A stretch of DNA of 64,000 nucleotides from Pseudobutyrivibrio xylanivorans (GTDB taxonomy: Bacteria; Bacillota; Clostridia; Lachnospirales; Lachnospiraceae), in contig NZ_VTVE01000001.1 in NCBI RefSeq assembly GCF_010906925.1, forward strand, positions 248,001 through 312,000. Direction: 5' to 3'. A model generated the notes under the pieces. It was not told the origin of the DNA. It saw nothing but the letters and a program-made list of their open reading frames with translations, and ran no database searches. Below are positions 32,843 through 41,476 of the stretch, one piece after another. Made by a program: the position numbers and the translations under genes. Numbering within the stretch: the stretch's first letter is position 1; every line of letters begins with the position of its first letter.

Positions 32843-32906
32843 GTTTTCGATTCTGGCCCTGAATTTAAGAGCCAAAAGAGACAAGCGGTCTAAAAAAGGA
32901 GTAGTT

Positions 32907-33704
32907 ATGGAAAATTTAAATGAAAAACTAGAGGAACAGCTTAAGGAGATAAGTGCATTAGTTAAGAAATCGAATAAAAGCTTATTGAAATTCTCTGATT
33001 TACCAAAGGGGCATATACATGTATCCAAGAGCAATGGTGTGTACCAGTACTATTACGTGGATAGGACATTGAATACTAAAAAGTATATTAGTGGAAAAGA
33101 GATTAAGCTGATTAAGCGCATAATGCAAAGGGACTATGAGCTTGCTATTAACAAAAGACTAAAGGATATGCAAAACAAGCTACAAAGATTCCTAAAAGGA
33201 TATGATGTGGATTCGATTGAACGTATTTTTGTTGATATGAATTCTGGCAGAAAGATACTTGTAACGCCATTTATTGAAACTAGTGAGAATTATATCCAAT
33301 CATGGTATGAGGAGAATCCAGGGATGCAAAATCCATTTCCAGATGATGGTGTTTTCTTAACAAATAGGGGAGAATTGGTTAGATCTAAATCGGAAAAAAT
33401 TATCGCGGATGCATTAGATAAATATAATGTGCCATATCAGTATGAACCAATGCTAGAACTAGGTCATAGTACCGTATATCCGGATTTTATTACCTTAAAT
33501 GTGAGAAAACGTCAGACCATGTATTGGGAGCACCTAGGTATCGTATCTGATTTAGAATATGCATCAAAGAATTTTATGAAGATTCAGCAATATGAGAAGA
33601 ATGGATACATGGTGGGAAGAGACTTGATATGTACGATGGAGTCAGTGGACATGCCTTTAGAGGTAAAAAATGTAGAACAAAAGATTAAAGAGTTTTTGCT
33701 GTAG
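32907..33704 (+). CDS. Hypothetical protein with PD-(D/E)XK nuclease-like C-terminus
   Basis: A 265-residue protein, lysine-rich, with an N-terminal coiled-coil (residues 1-30), a compact YYYVDRTLNTKKYISGKE beta region, and a C-terminal segment SKSEKIIADALDKYNVPYQYE (Glu), STVYPDFITL (Asp) and MYWEHLG (Glu) followed by a Lys-rich helix. The E...PDF...EHLG pattern matches a restriction-endonuclease-like fold (about residues 150-255). No partner methylase is nearby. AAGGAG before ATG. It follows the array C repeats, and the family seems confined to Clostridia as far as I can recall. Confidence 0.6.
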   Translation: MENLNEKLEEQLKEISALVKKSNKSLLKFSDLPKGHIHVSKSNGVYQYYYVDRTLNTKKYISGKEIKLIKRIMQRDYELAINKRLKDMQNKLQRFLKGYDVDSIERIFVDMNSGRKILVTPFIETSENYIQSWYEENPGMQNPFPDDGVFLTNRGELVRSKSEKIIADALDKYNVPYQYEPMLELGHSTVYPDFITLNVRKRQTMYWEHLGIVSDLEYASKNFMKIQQYEKNGYMVGRDLICTMESVDMPLEVKNVEQKIKEFLL

Positions 33705-33774
33705 TCTGCTTCAAGATGGATTATACTATAATACATAAGTTATAATATAAGACAAAAAGAACGGAGACATAAGC

Positions 33775-34608
33775 ATGATATACATAGGATGTCACTTATC
33801 GGTGACAAATGGTTATGAGGCAATGGGACGTCAGATGACGGAATTCGGAGGCAATACCTTTGCTTGGTTTACGAGAAATCCAAGAGGCGGGAAGGCCAAA
33901 GAAATCGATGGTGCAGACGTTAAAAAGCTTCAGGCTATTCTTGAGAAGGAGAAGTTTGGCAAACTGGTTGCTCATGCTAGCTATACAATGAATTTATGCT
34001 CTGCCAAGGAAGAGACTAGAGCCAATGGACTAGATATGCTTAAGCAGGATCTAAAGCGTATGGAGCAGGTGCCTAATCAGCTCTACAATTTTCATCCAGG
34101 TTCTCACACAGGTCAGGGACCGGAGGTTGGGATACAGCAGATAGCAGATGGACTGAATGAGTCTCTTTGGCCTGAGATGAAGACTACAGTCTTGCTTGAG
34201 ACTATGGCAGGCAAGGGCTCTGAGGTTGGAAAGACATTTGAGGAGCTCAGAGAAATTATCGATAGAACTACCCTTAATGAAAAGCTAGGCGTGTGCCTTG
34301 ATACATGCCATATCTGGGATGGGGGATACGATATTGTAAATGATTTGGATGGAGTCCTTACAAAGTTTGACAAGGTTATAGGTCTAGATCGTCTTAAGGC
34401 TATCCATTTCAATGATAGTAAAAATGAATGTGGTGCAGCAAAGGACCGTCATGAGAAGCTGGGCCAGGGGTGTATTGGAATGGAGGCAATGAAGAGGATT
34501 GCACTTCATCCTGCTCTTCAGAATCTTCCATTTATCCTAGAGACTCCAAATGATGACCAGGGATACATCGAGGAAATCGCCTTGGTCAATTCATGGATGA
34601 ATGATTAA
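33775..34608 (+). CDS. nfo: Deoxyribonuclease IV (AP endonuclease)
   Basis: A 277-residue family 2 AP endonuclease that cuts 5' of abasic sites with three zinc ions. Visible: IYIGCHLSVTNGYEAM start, NFHPGSHTG (His ligand, about 104), VLLETMAGKGSEVG (Glu, about 141), GVCLDTCHIWDGGYDI (Asp/His, about 174), AIHFNDSKNECGAAKDRHEK (about 212) and FILETPND near the end. ACGGAG before ATG. Functional partner of nth in base-excision repair. Confidence 0.95.
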   Translation: MIYIGCHLSVTNGYEAMGRQMTEFGGNTFAWFTRNPRGGKAKEIDGADVKKLQAILEKEKFGKLVAHASYTMNLCSAKEETRANGLDMLKQDLKRMEQVPNQLYNFHPGSHTGQGPEVGIQQIADGLNESLWPEMKTTVLLETMAGKGSEVGKTFEELREIIDRTTLNEKLGVCLDTCHIWDGGYDIVNDLDGVLTKFDKVIGLDRLKAIHFNDSKNECGAAKDRHEKLGQGCIGMEAMKRIALHPALQNLPFILETPNDDQGYIEEIALVNSWMND

Positions 34609-34754
34609 TTTTAGAGCAAGTTTTGTTGCAAAATATGCGGTAGTTGCAATAAAATGAACCTAGAGAAACTGTAGAAAAGACACAATTTTATAAACATATG
34701 ATGGTACAATCAAAAGATAGCAATGGATAATTGTTTATTTTAGCGAGGCATAAA

Positions 34755-35912
34755 ATGGTTGAAATACCTAGTTGGCTGGTACTAAATTTTTTCACATCGT
34801 TCCTTCTGATTCTTCTTTTGGTGTTTCAGAACAAAACTTCCAGGTTGCAGAAAGGTCGTAAATACTCTGCAATTCTTACTTGTACGCTTATTTTACTAAT
34901 TTCAGAATCAATAGGAAGAGTAGGAGAATACAATCCTGACAATCTCTTATTCTTGGCTAGAATCGGATATTTTTTGATTTTCATATTAGATCCGGTGGAT
35001 ATTTTATTTGCGGTTAACTACGTAGATTGCTGGATGGATAACGAAAATAGCAGGCCGCGCAAGAGATTCAAAAATGCCTTTAGAGCATTTGCAATCGCAA
35101 ACGGTGTGTTTGTTACCCTATCATCATTTTTTAGACTTAGATGGTTTTTCTACTTTGAAGATGGATTATATTACAGAGGCAGTTTGTACATAATAAGAGC
35201 ACTGCTTGTGATGCTGTTTATCATTTTGCTTTTAGTATACACAGTGGTGTTTAGAAAAGATTTCATGAGTGAATACAAAAATATGATTTTGGTTCTCCCA
35301 CTCTTTTCACTATTAGGTGCAATATGCCAAGTGTTCTTTTATAACATGGATACCACTTATGCAGGAATATCACTAGGATGTTTGGTGCTGTTTTTCTTCT
35401 TCCAGAGCAATGACGTTAATATCGATTATTTATCTGGTGTGCTGAATCGACGTGGTATCGATATCAAGCTGGATGAGATGATAAAAAATAGTCAGTCCTC
35501 AGGCAAAAATTTTGCGGCTATTATGATGGATCTTGATAATTTCAAAACCATCAATGATACCTTTGGTCATGAAGAAGGCGACAAAGCCATAAAACAGATG
35601 GCCGATATTTTGACCAATTCCTTTGATGAAGATGCATCAATTGGCCGATTCGGAGGAGATGAGTTCTTCGTAATTACGGATAATGTATCTAAAATTGAGC
35701 TTGATATGATTATCAATGAAGTTAGAGAAAAGCTTGCCCACATTAGGGACAAGCGTGGATGGGACAAAAATGTTGACATAAGCTGTGGATATTCTATTTA
35801 CGTTTCAACCAGCAATATGGCTAGAGAAGAATTCGCTGAGATATTAGATGCTCTTATGTACAATGAAAAAGAAGAGCACCATAAAAATATGGAGCAATTG
35901 GTGGACGCTTAA
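34755..35912 (+). CDS. Membrane diguanylate cyclase (GGDEF)
   Basis: A 385-residue protein: about seven membrane helices in residues 5-215, then a GGDEF domain (about 225-375) with DYLSGVLNRRG, MMDLDNFKTINDTFGHEEGD and an intact FGGDEF signature. The RxxD inhibitory site expected five residues before GGDEF is absent, so product inhibition may be lacking. Makes cyclic di-GMP from GTP. Start at 34755 with GAGG upstream, preferred over a TTG at 34731. An extended -10 TGGTACAAT is at 34702-34710. Two GTTGCAA direct repeats lie near 34624 and 34643. Confidence 0.9.
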   Translation: MVEIPSWLVLNFFTSFLLILLLVFQNKTSRLQKGRKYSAILTCTLILLISESIGRVGEYNPDNLLFLARIGYFLIFILDPVDILFAVNYVDCWMDNENSRPRKRFKNAFRAFAIANGVFVTLSSFFRLRWFFYFEDGLYYRGSLYIIRALLVMLFIILLLVYTVVFRKDFMSEYKNMILVLPLFSLLGAICQVFFYNMDTTYAGISLGCLVLFFFFQSNDVNIDYLSGVLNRRGIDIKLDEMIKNSQSSGKNFAAIMMDLDNFKTINDTFGHEEGDKAIKQMADILTNSFDEDASIGRFGGDEFFVITDNVSKIELDMIINEVREKLAHIRDKRGWDKNVDISCGYSIYVSTSNMAREEFAEILDALMYNEKEEHHKNMEQLVDA

Positions 35913-35947
35913 AGATAATTCCACTACACATAGAATTTAGTGTTTTC

Positions 35948-36001
35948 AACCTCCCTTGATTCTAGTATAGTTAATCTATGAAACTAGAGGATAGGGAGGT
36001 T
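35948..36001 (+). promoter_or_regulatory. Hairpin enclosing the ribosome binding site of the epimerase gene
   Basis: AACCTCCC (35948-35955) pairs with GGGAGGTT (35994-36001), and TCTAGT (35961-35966) with ACTAGA (35983-35988). The right outer arm is the Shine-Dalgarno sequence of the gene starting at 36007, so the fold would hide it. It may regulate translation or simply reflect a promoter palindrome. Confidence 0.55.
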
Positions 36002-36006
36002 TTCTT

Positions 36007-36882
36007 GTGTTATACACTATTGAAAATGAAAAGATAAAATTAACAGTTGCCGACCACGGCGCAGAGATTAAGTCTCTTATTAGAAAAGCTGATGGAAGAG
36101 AGCTTATGTGGCAGGCCGACGGCGCATTTTGGGCACGTACTTCTCCAGTACTTTTCCCACTTGTAGGCAATTATTATGGAAAGAAATCAATTTATGCTGG
36201 CAAGACATATGAGATGGGTCAGCATGGATTTGCTAGAGATATGGATTTTACCCTTGTATCTCAGAGCGCAGATGAGCTTGTTTTTACATTAAAAGATAAT
36301 GAGGAGACAAAGGAGAAATACCCATTTTCTTTCATCCTTACTCTTAGCTATAAGATTACAGATGGTACTGTAAATGTAGGTTGGCAGGTTGAAAATCCAA
36401 ATGATTCCAAGATGTATTTTTCAATCGGCGGACATCCAGCATTTAACTGCGATTTAGATACATGGACTCTTAGATTTGAAAAAGCAGGAAAGGTAAATGA
36501 TACAGTTACAGCATTTATCATTTCCTCAGATGGCAGCGGATGCCTAGGAGATGAGAAGGAGAAACTTGCCCTTGATAATGGCATTCTTCATATGTCTGAT
36601 GAGCTTTTTAGCAGAGACGCTCTCATTATCGAAGACCGCCAGTCAGATCAGGTTACTCTTGTAAATCCAGATGGTGTGGACCAGTTATCGGTAAAATTTG
36701 ATGCACCACTTTTTGGAGTGTGGTCGCCAGTTGGCAAGCATGCACCATTTGTATGTATCGAGCCATGGTATGGACGTTGCGACAGAGTGGGATTTAATCA
36801 AAAGCTTGAGGAGAGAGAATACGGAAATACCCTTGAGGCAGGCGAAGTATTCAAGACTTCCTACGATATTATTTGTAAATAA
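36007..36882 (+). CDS. Aldose 1-epimerase family protein
   Basis: A 291-residue beta-sandwich sugar epimerase-like protein. Visible: VADHGAEIKSLIRKADGREL (about 14), MWQADGAFWARTSPVLFP (about 36), GQHGFARDMDF (His, about 75), FSIGGHPAFNC (His, about 139) and CIEPWYGRCD (Glu, about 256). It resembles the LacX/YeaD branch acting on hexose or hexose phosphates. Starts at GTG with AGGGAGG seven bases upstream. Followed by a terminator. Confidence 0.88.
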   Translation: MLYTIENEKIKLTVADHGAEIKSLIRKADGRELMWQADGAFWARTSPVLFPLVGNYYGKKSIYAGKTYEMGQHGFARDMDFTLVSQSADELVFTLKDNEETKEKYPFSFILTLSYKITDGTVNVGWQVENPNDSKMYFSIGGHPAFNCDLDTWTLRFEKAGKVNDTVTAFIISSDGSGCLGDEKEKLALDNGILHMSDELFSRDALIIEDRQSDQVTLVNPDGVDQLSVKFDAPLFGVWSPVGKHAPFVCIEPWYGRCDRVGFNQKLEEREYGNTLEAGEVFKTSYDIICK

Positions 36883-36894
36883 ACAGCCTAATAG

Positions 36895-36930
36895 AACCCC
36901 TAAGATGTATAGAATGGCTTAGGGGTTTTA
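36895..36930 (+). terminator. Terminator of the epimerase gene
   Basis: AACCCCTAAG (36895-36904) with CTTAGGGGTT (36918-36927), then a short T-run. Confidence 0.85.
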
Positions 36931-36962
36931 TAGAATTTTTAAGCAGCTACATGGAGAATAAA

Positions 36963-37445
36963 ATGAGAAAAATAGAGCATGCAACCAGAGCAGATGCAGA
37001 GGAAATATTAGCTCTTTATAGGACTCAGCTGGGAAGGCAGTACTGCCCATGGACAGAAGAATATCCCACCATGGATGAAATCGATTTTGATTTAGGTCGT
37101 GACTCTCTTTTTATTATGAGAGAGGGGGAGAAAATTATTGCCGCCATCTCTATTGATGATGATGAGCTGGTAAATGAATTGCCACATTGGACAAATGAAT
37201 TGCAGCCAGGTGGGGAGCTTTCTCGCCTTGCGGTGGACCCAGAATTTCAGAGTCAAGGCATTGCCAAGGAAATGATTAACTATGGTATGAAGACACTGAA
37301 GGAAAGAGATTTCAAAAGCCTTCATTTTCTTGTGAATCGCCATAACTTAAAGGCTATGAAGAGCTATGCAGCCTTTGGTTTTAACAAGGTGGGAGAATGT
37401 GAGCTTTACGACCAGCCTATGTTTTGCTATGAGATGAAGCTTTAG
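36963..37445 (+). CDS. GNAT family N-acetyltransferase
   Basis: A 160-residue acetyl-CoA-dependent transferase. The N-terminal IEHATRADAEEILALY and the acetyl-CoA loop LSRLAVDPEFQSQGIAKEM (about residues 83-101), then HFLVNRHNLKAMKSYAAFGF, are typical. The substrate is unknown. Start set at 36963, with GGAG 7 bases upstream; the alternative ATG at 36951 would place that site inside the gene. It is 8 bp from the DNA alkylation repair gene, likely one transcript. Confidence 0.85.
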   Translation: MRKIEHATRADAEEILALYRTQLGRQYCPWTEEYPTMDEIDFDLGRDSLFIMREGEKIIAAISIDDDELVNELPHWTNELQPGGELSRLAVDPEFQSQGIAKEMINYGMKTLKERDFKSLHFLVNRHNLKAMKSYAAFGFNKVGECELYDQPMFCYEMKL

Positions 37446-37453
37446 GGGGAGAT

Positions 37454-38140
37454 ATGATTGCAGAGGAAATCAAAGAAGGGCTGAATGCCCGCCAGGATGT
37501 GGAGTATAGAGATTTTCAGTCAAACCTGATTCCAAATGTGGGCATTGATTATTTTGTGGGAGTCAGGACACCTGAACTTAGAAAATATGCCAAGGAACTT
37601 GGCAAAAGAGATGATGTGTCAGAGTTTTTAGATCAGTTGCCACACCAGCTGTTTGATGAAAATCAACTTCATGCATTTATTATTTCAGATATGAAAGACT
37701 ACGGAAAATGTATGGAGAGGCTCAATCAATTTTTACCTTATGTAAATAACTGGGCCACATGCGACCAGATGTCTCCAAAGATTTTTAAGAAGCATAAAAA
37801 AGAATTGCTACAGGAGATTTATACCTGGATAAAGTCCGATGAGACGTATACAATTCGATTTGCCATTAAGATGCTGATGGAGCATTTTTTAGATGAGGAT
37901 TTTGACATTAAGTATGCCAAGATGGTAGCTAAGGTGCGCTCTGAGGAGTACTACGTAAATATGATGATTGCCTGGTATTTTGCTACGGCACTAGCCAAGC
38001 AGTACCATAGCATTTTGCCATTTATTACTGAAAAAAAGCTTGAAAAGTGGACTCACAACAAGACTATTCAAAAGGCTGTAGAAAGTTTTAGAATCACTCC
38101 AGAGCAAAAAACGTATTTACGAACTTTAAAAATAAAATAG
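37454..38140 (+). CDS. DNA alkylation repair protein (AlkD-like)
   Basis: A 228-residue all-helical HEAT-like repeat protein of the AlkD family, a glycosylase that removes bulky or positively charged alkylated bases. Visible: VGVRTPELRKYAKELGK (about 35), VNNWATCDQMSPKIFKKH (about 96; the WxxxD region carries the catalytic Asp and aromatic residues), IRFAIKMLMEHFL, and YYVNMMIAWYFATALAKQY (about 175). AGGGGGAG precedes ATG. Ended by a strong terminator. Confidence 0.9.
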   Translation: MIAEEIKEGLNARQDVEYRDFQSNLIPNVGIDYFVGVRTPELRKYAKELGKRDDVSEFLDQLPHQLFDENQLHAFIISDMKDYGKCMERLNQFLPYVNNWATCDQMSPKIFKKHKKELLQEIYTWIKSDETYTIRFAIKMLMEHFLDEDFDIKYAKMVAKVRSEEYYVNMMIAWYFATALAKQYHSILPFITEKKLEKWTHNKTIQKAVESFRITPEQKTYLRTLKIK

Positions 38141-38153
38141 TTTAAACAAAAAT

Positions 38154-38186
38154 AATCCCCAGCAATTTTACTTGCTGGGGATTTGG
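38154..38186. terminator. Terminator, possibly bidirectional
   Basis: A 12-bp perfect stem AATCCCCAGCAA (38154-38165) with TTGCTGGGGATT (38172-38183). A-rich upstream and TTTGG downstream; it lies between the convergent alkD-like and hsp20 genes. Confidence 0.8.
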
Positions 38187-38225
38187 CATTTAGGAAAAAT
38201 CCTGTATAAAAAGGGGGAAAAATGG

Positions 38226-38666
38226 TTAGCCTTCAATGGCTATGTATTTTGTCTCATCATTCTGAGGGATTGCTTCTTTCTTAGGAATATTCAAGCTAAG
38301 TACACCGTCCTTAAAGGCTGCGTGAATATCTTCCTGAGTAACTGCATCGCCTACGTAGAAGCTACGGCTGCAAGAACCTGTGTAACGCTCGCGGCGGATG
38401 TATTTGCCGTCATCATCTTTTTCATCATTGTTCTGATTAGTCTCGGCTTTGATTGTGAGATAGCCATCCTTAAGCTCTGCTTTAATATCTTCTTTTGCAA
38501 ATCCAGGAAGATTCATATCAACTTGATATCCATTTTCATTTTCTTTTACATCAGTTGTCATCATACGTGAGAAGTCATTGTCATATGAGTGACCAAAACC
38601 TGTTACACGTGGTACTGAGAAGAAATCATCCATAAAATCATTTGAAAAAATACTAGGCATTAACAT
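38226..38666 (-). CDS. Small heat shock protein Hsp20/alpha-crystallin
   Basis: A 146-residue ATP-independent holdase. The alpha-crystallin domain spans about 36-135 with YQVDMNLPGFAKEDIKAELK, the YIRRERYTGSCSRSFYV segment, and AAFKDGVLSLNIPKKE containing the conserved GVL. A short IAIEG tail replaces the usual IxI motif. AAGGAGG precedes the ATG. A CIRCE element overlaps its probable promoter, placing it under HrcA control with clpB, which is less usual for hsp20 genes. Confidence 0.94.
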   Translation of the reverse strand: MLMPSIFSNDFMDDFFSVPRVTGFGHSYDNDFSRMMTTDVKENENGYQVDMNLPGFAKEDIKAELKDGYLTIKAETNQNNDEKDDDGKYIRRERYTGSCSRSFYVGDAVTQEDIHAAFKDGVLSLNIPKKEAIPQNDETKYIAIEG

Positions 38667-38796
38667 AATTACTACCTCCTTAAATATATATGATATTGTA
38701 ATAATCCCGTTAGGTGACTGATGGGTCAGTCAAGTTGGTTCAGGAACATTTTGTTTTTATTTGTTCCCTTGTTGTAACTATGTTATACACCCTGAA

Positions 38797-38823
38797 TTAG
38801 CACTCGTCAATAGAGAGTGCTAA
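38797..38823 (-). promoter_or_regulatory. CIRCE operator and promoter of hsp20
   Basis: TTAGCACTC (38797-38805), nine bases, GAGTGCTAA (38815-38823): a perfect CIRCE, the binding site of repressor HrcA. On the minus strand TTGACG inside the spacer, 17 bp, then TATAAC forms the promoter, so HrcA binding would cover the -35 box. Confidence 0.95.
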
Positions 38824-38957
38824 TAATTTATAATTATTTAAGAATTATTTTATAAATTGTCAGATAATGAGCCTGGGGTGGTGAACTGCGATAAGAAAAA
38901 CCACCAAAGAAAAATCCCCTTGGCCAGGCCAAAGGGATAAAGGGGAACACATCCTAA

Positions 38958-39761
38958 TTAGTTTAGGTGGTCATATAAAGTTAAGTCGTAGTGTTTTGAG
39001 TACATATCGTCTAGGGTATTTACATCAATGGCACCACTGAACATCAACTTGTCAAAAGTTTGGTTGAATGTATTTTTCATATAGTCCTGATAACTTAAGT
39101 AAGCGAAAGTCTCTATGATAGAGGCGTTAGGCTTAAAAATGGTATCAAGATTTATGATGTCTTCATTTGGTAAATATGTGCTCGTGCTAAGTGAGAAAAA
39201 GCGGACCAATATAATCGGACAAACAGGCGTAGAACTGTCATGGAAAAAAGCGGTTACACGTACAGCCTCGTCCATTCCTCCGCTGAGAACATAGCTGCCG
39301 ATCTCTTCTGAAGTAATGGCGTAGTTGGCATCCTTTACCTCATAATTATCATAATCCTGGAAAGAAAGCACTGGCTCAGTTTTCCTTCCTTCGGTCTGTC
39401 TAGATTGATAAGTAAATTTATCTGCAGCAGTGGAAATCTTTTGAAGCTCGCTAAAAAGACCCATGTTTCCAATAGTGATAGCAGTATGGCGGGCAAATTC
39501 AATGAGCTCTATAAAGTTGTAAATTTTGTCGTCGGAAAAATCTGCAGGCTTAATGGCATCGATACTAGAGTCGCTAAAGAGCAGGTCGTTGTTGTTGTCT
39601 CGAATGTAAGAAATGGCTTTTTGAAATTCAGTGAAGCGACATCTGTGTAAATCAATATCCCGTAGGTCGTCCATAGATAACGGGACTTCTATTTCGTTGT
39701 CATTATTTGTCTCAATCTGATAATTCAGATGAGTCTTGAATAATATGTCATTCATAACCAT
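38958..39761 (-). CDS. Hypothetical protein, 267 aa, unknown family
   Basis: An acidic soluble protein with no signal peptide, membrane segment or recognisable catalytic motif. N-terminal half looks helical (FIELIEFARHTAITIGNMGLF), the middle strand-rich (VRVTAFFHDSSTPVCPIILV). Start set at 39761 by GGGAGGG upstream; the annotated frame extends 5 codons further. It has its own transcript and neighbours give no hint. Codon use matches the chromosome, so it is probably a real, lineage-restricted gene. Confidence 0.6.
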   Translation of the reverse strand: MVMNDILFKTHLNYQIETNNDNEIEVPLSMDDLRDIDLHRCRFTEFQKAISYIRDNNNDLLFSDSSIDAIKPADFSDDKIYNFIELIEFARHTAITIGNMGLFSELQKISTAADKFTYQSRQTEGRKTEPVLSFQDYDNYEVKDANYAITSEEIGSYVLSGGMDEAVRVTAFFHDSSTPVCPIILVRFFSLSTSTYLPNEDIINLDTIFKPNASIIETFAYLSYQDYMKNTFNQTFDKLMFSGAIDVNTLDDMYSKHYDLTLYDHLN

Positions 39762-39909
39762 ATGACACCCTCCCACTTATAAGTATAATACCATATTTTG
39801 TACCAGTGGGGTAGTATGACACTATATGTAGAATAAACTTTGTGTAAATATACTAAAATGGAGGGTGGGGAATTAGTGATATAATATAACGATTTGGCGT
39901 TATTTGGCT

Positions 39910-40680
39910 CTATTTGGCCCCAAATACCTCAACTGTAAGGTTTAATTTGCCCTTTTTTGAAAGTCCTCCCTCAGAGACAATGTTGAATTTTCCAAATCCA
40001 CGTACTGAAACAGAGTCCCCAGCGGCTAGGATTTTATCGTTATTCTCTACGATGTGGCCGTTAACAGATACCTTTTTTTCGGTGAAATAAGGGATAGTAT
40101 CCTTGCGGCTTAGGTTGTAAACTCGTGCGATGATTGCATCAGCCCTAGGAGATGCCACCTGGATAGTGGATTCCTTGAGATTGGCCTGCTTGTAGGACTC
40201 TGGCAGTTCAGAAAAAGAACATTTTACTGAGTTGCGGCCCACTGAGACAAAGTTTTCCAAAAGGTAATCTGCGGTGGATTCGTCTGCGTACATGTAGGCG
40301 TCCATGCCATCGACGAAGATGTCGCCAAATTTTTTCCTATCTATTCCAAGGCTCATAAGGCTGCCTAGGTAGTCACGGTGGGTGTAAGCCTTGGCAAATT
40401 TCTTGGCAAGTGGCTCAATCTTGATACATTTAATAGGAAAATCTACTTTATAGCCAAAGTCTTTTTCGCTGCCAAAGCGCGCCATTTTTCTCTCGCAATT
40501 TTCATAGCCACCAAACAAATCGTAGGCGATAGGGGCAAATGATTTATCCCTAGTAGCCTGGAAAAATAGGTCCTGCTGGCTGAGACTCAAAAAGTCGGAA
40601 AACACGTAAATGTTATTTTTGTAAGCCCTGTTTGAAAGCTCAATTATTCTATTGTAAAGGATTTGATCCTGCTCGTTCAT
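39910..40680 (-). CDS. ylmH: YlmH-like RNA-binding protein (S4 domain)
   Basis: A 256-residue protein matching YlmH: N-terminal YkgJ/S4-associated domain (IIELSNRAYKNNIYVFSDFLS, GGYENCERKMARFG, YTHRDYLGSLMSLGIDRKKFGDI) and a C-terminal S4 RNA-binding domain (SRKDTIPYFTEKKVSVNG...GDSVSVRGFGKF). In Bacillus YlmH acts with cell-division-cluster genes and in ribosome rescue via stalled peptidyl-tRNA. Here it stands alone. GAGG six bases before the ATG at 40680 decides this start over 40704. Confidence 0.88.
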   Translation of the reverse strand: MNEQDQILYNRIIELSNRAYKNNIYVFSDFLSLSQQDLFFQATRDKSFAPIAYDLFGGYENCERKMARFGSEKDFGYKVDFPIKCIKIEPLAKKFAKAYTHRDYLGSLMSLGIDRKKFGDIFVDGMDAYMYADESTADYLLENFVSVGRNSVKCSFSELPESYKQANLKESTIQVASPRADAIIARVYNLSRKDTIPYFTEKKVSVNGHIVENNDKILAAGDSVSVRGFGKFNIVSEGGLSKKGKLNLTVEVFGAK

Positions 40681-40888
40681 GGTTACCTCGTGAAATAGTT
40701 TCATATATAAAATGTGTAACTAGCCGTTACTGTAGGGATTATATAATAATATCCCCTGTTATTGCAAAATAGGCTTTAAAAAACTATTGGAAAATGTCAA
40801 AATATTTTTTGAGAAACATTTTTTCTTCTTATATAAAGGAACTTTTGTTAGGGAGAATAAGAGAATAAAACCATACGAGGATAATGAG

Positions 40889-41476
40889 ATGATAGAAGAT
40901 AAGAACTTAGAATGGAAAGAAGTAAAATGCCAGCACATTGTTCAGGATGAGTACATAGATTTCAGAAGAAGCGATTACTTGCTTCCTGATGGTACAGTTT
41001 TCGGCCCATATTATAGTTATAGCCGCAGGGATTATGTGGTTATTGTGGCTATTGATGAGGATGGAAAGTACATCTGTGTTAAGCAGTTCCGCCATGGAAT
41101 CAAGAGAGTGACAGTTGAGTTTTGCGCTGGCGGCCTTGAGCGTGAGGACGGCAAGGAATACGGAGACCGTGGAGATGCAGGAAAGGCTGAGTCGGCACTT
41201 GATGCAGCTAAAAGAGAGCTTATGGAGGAGACAGGATATGAGTCAGATGACTGGAAATTCTTATTGTCAATTCCATCCAATCCTACCATAGCAGACAACT
41301 ATGCCAATATTTTCTTGGCAAAAAATTGTCACAAGGTAAGTGGCCAGAATCTGGATGACACAGAGTTTTTAAACGTTGACCTATATACAAAAGAAGAGAT
41401 TGATGCACTGATTGAGGCGGGAGATTTCCCACAGGTATCTCATGTGATGGCCCTTCTTTTGGCGGAGAAGAATTAA
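40889..41476 (+). CDS. NUDIX hydrolase
   Basis: A 195-residue ADP-sugar pyrophosphatase-like protein. The NUDIX box is interrupted: AGGLEREDG (first part), a 20-residue insert rich in Gly/Asp, then AAKRELMEETGYE (about residues 110-122). The catalytic REL-EE-G core is intact. YSYSRRDYVVIVAIDEDGKY and CVKQFRHGIKR precede it as in ADP-ribose pyrophosphatases. GAGG eight bases upstream fixes the start. The stop overlaps the DUF1848 start (TAATG). Confidence 0.87.
   Translation: MIEDKNLEWKEVKCQHIVQDEYIDFRRSDYLLPDGTVFGPYYSYSRRDYVVIVAIDEDGKYICVKQFRHGIKRVTVEFCAGGLEREDGKEYGDRGDAGKAESALDAAKRELMEETGYESDDWKFLLSIPSNPTIADNYANIFLAKNCHKVSGQNLDDTEFLNVDLYTKEEIDALIEAGDFPQVSHVMALLLAEKN

Noticed and set aside
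38172-38570. Plus-strand ORF over the hsp20 gene
   Set aside because: It is the complement of a clear alpha-crystallin gene, has no ribosome binding site and no known domain.
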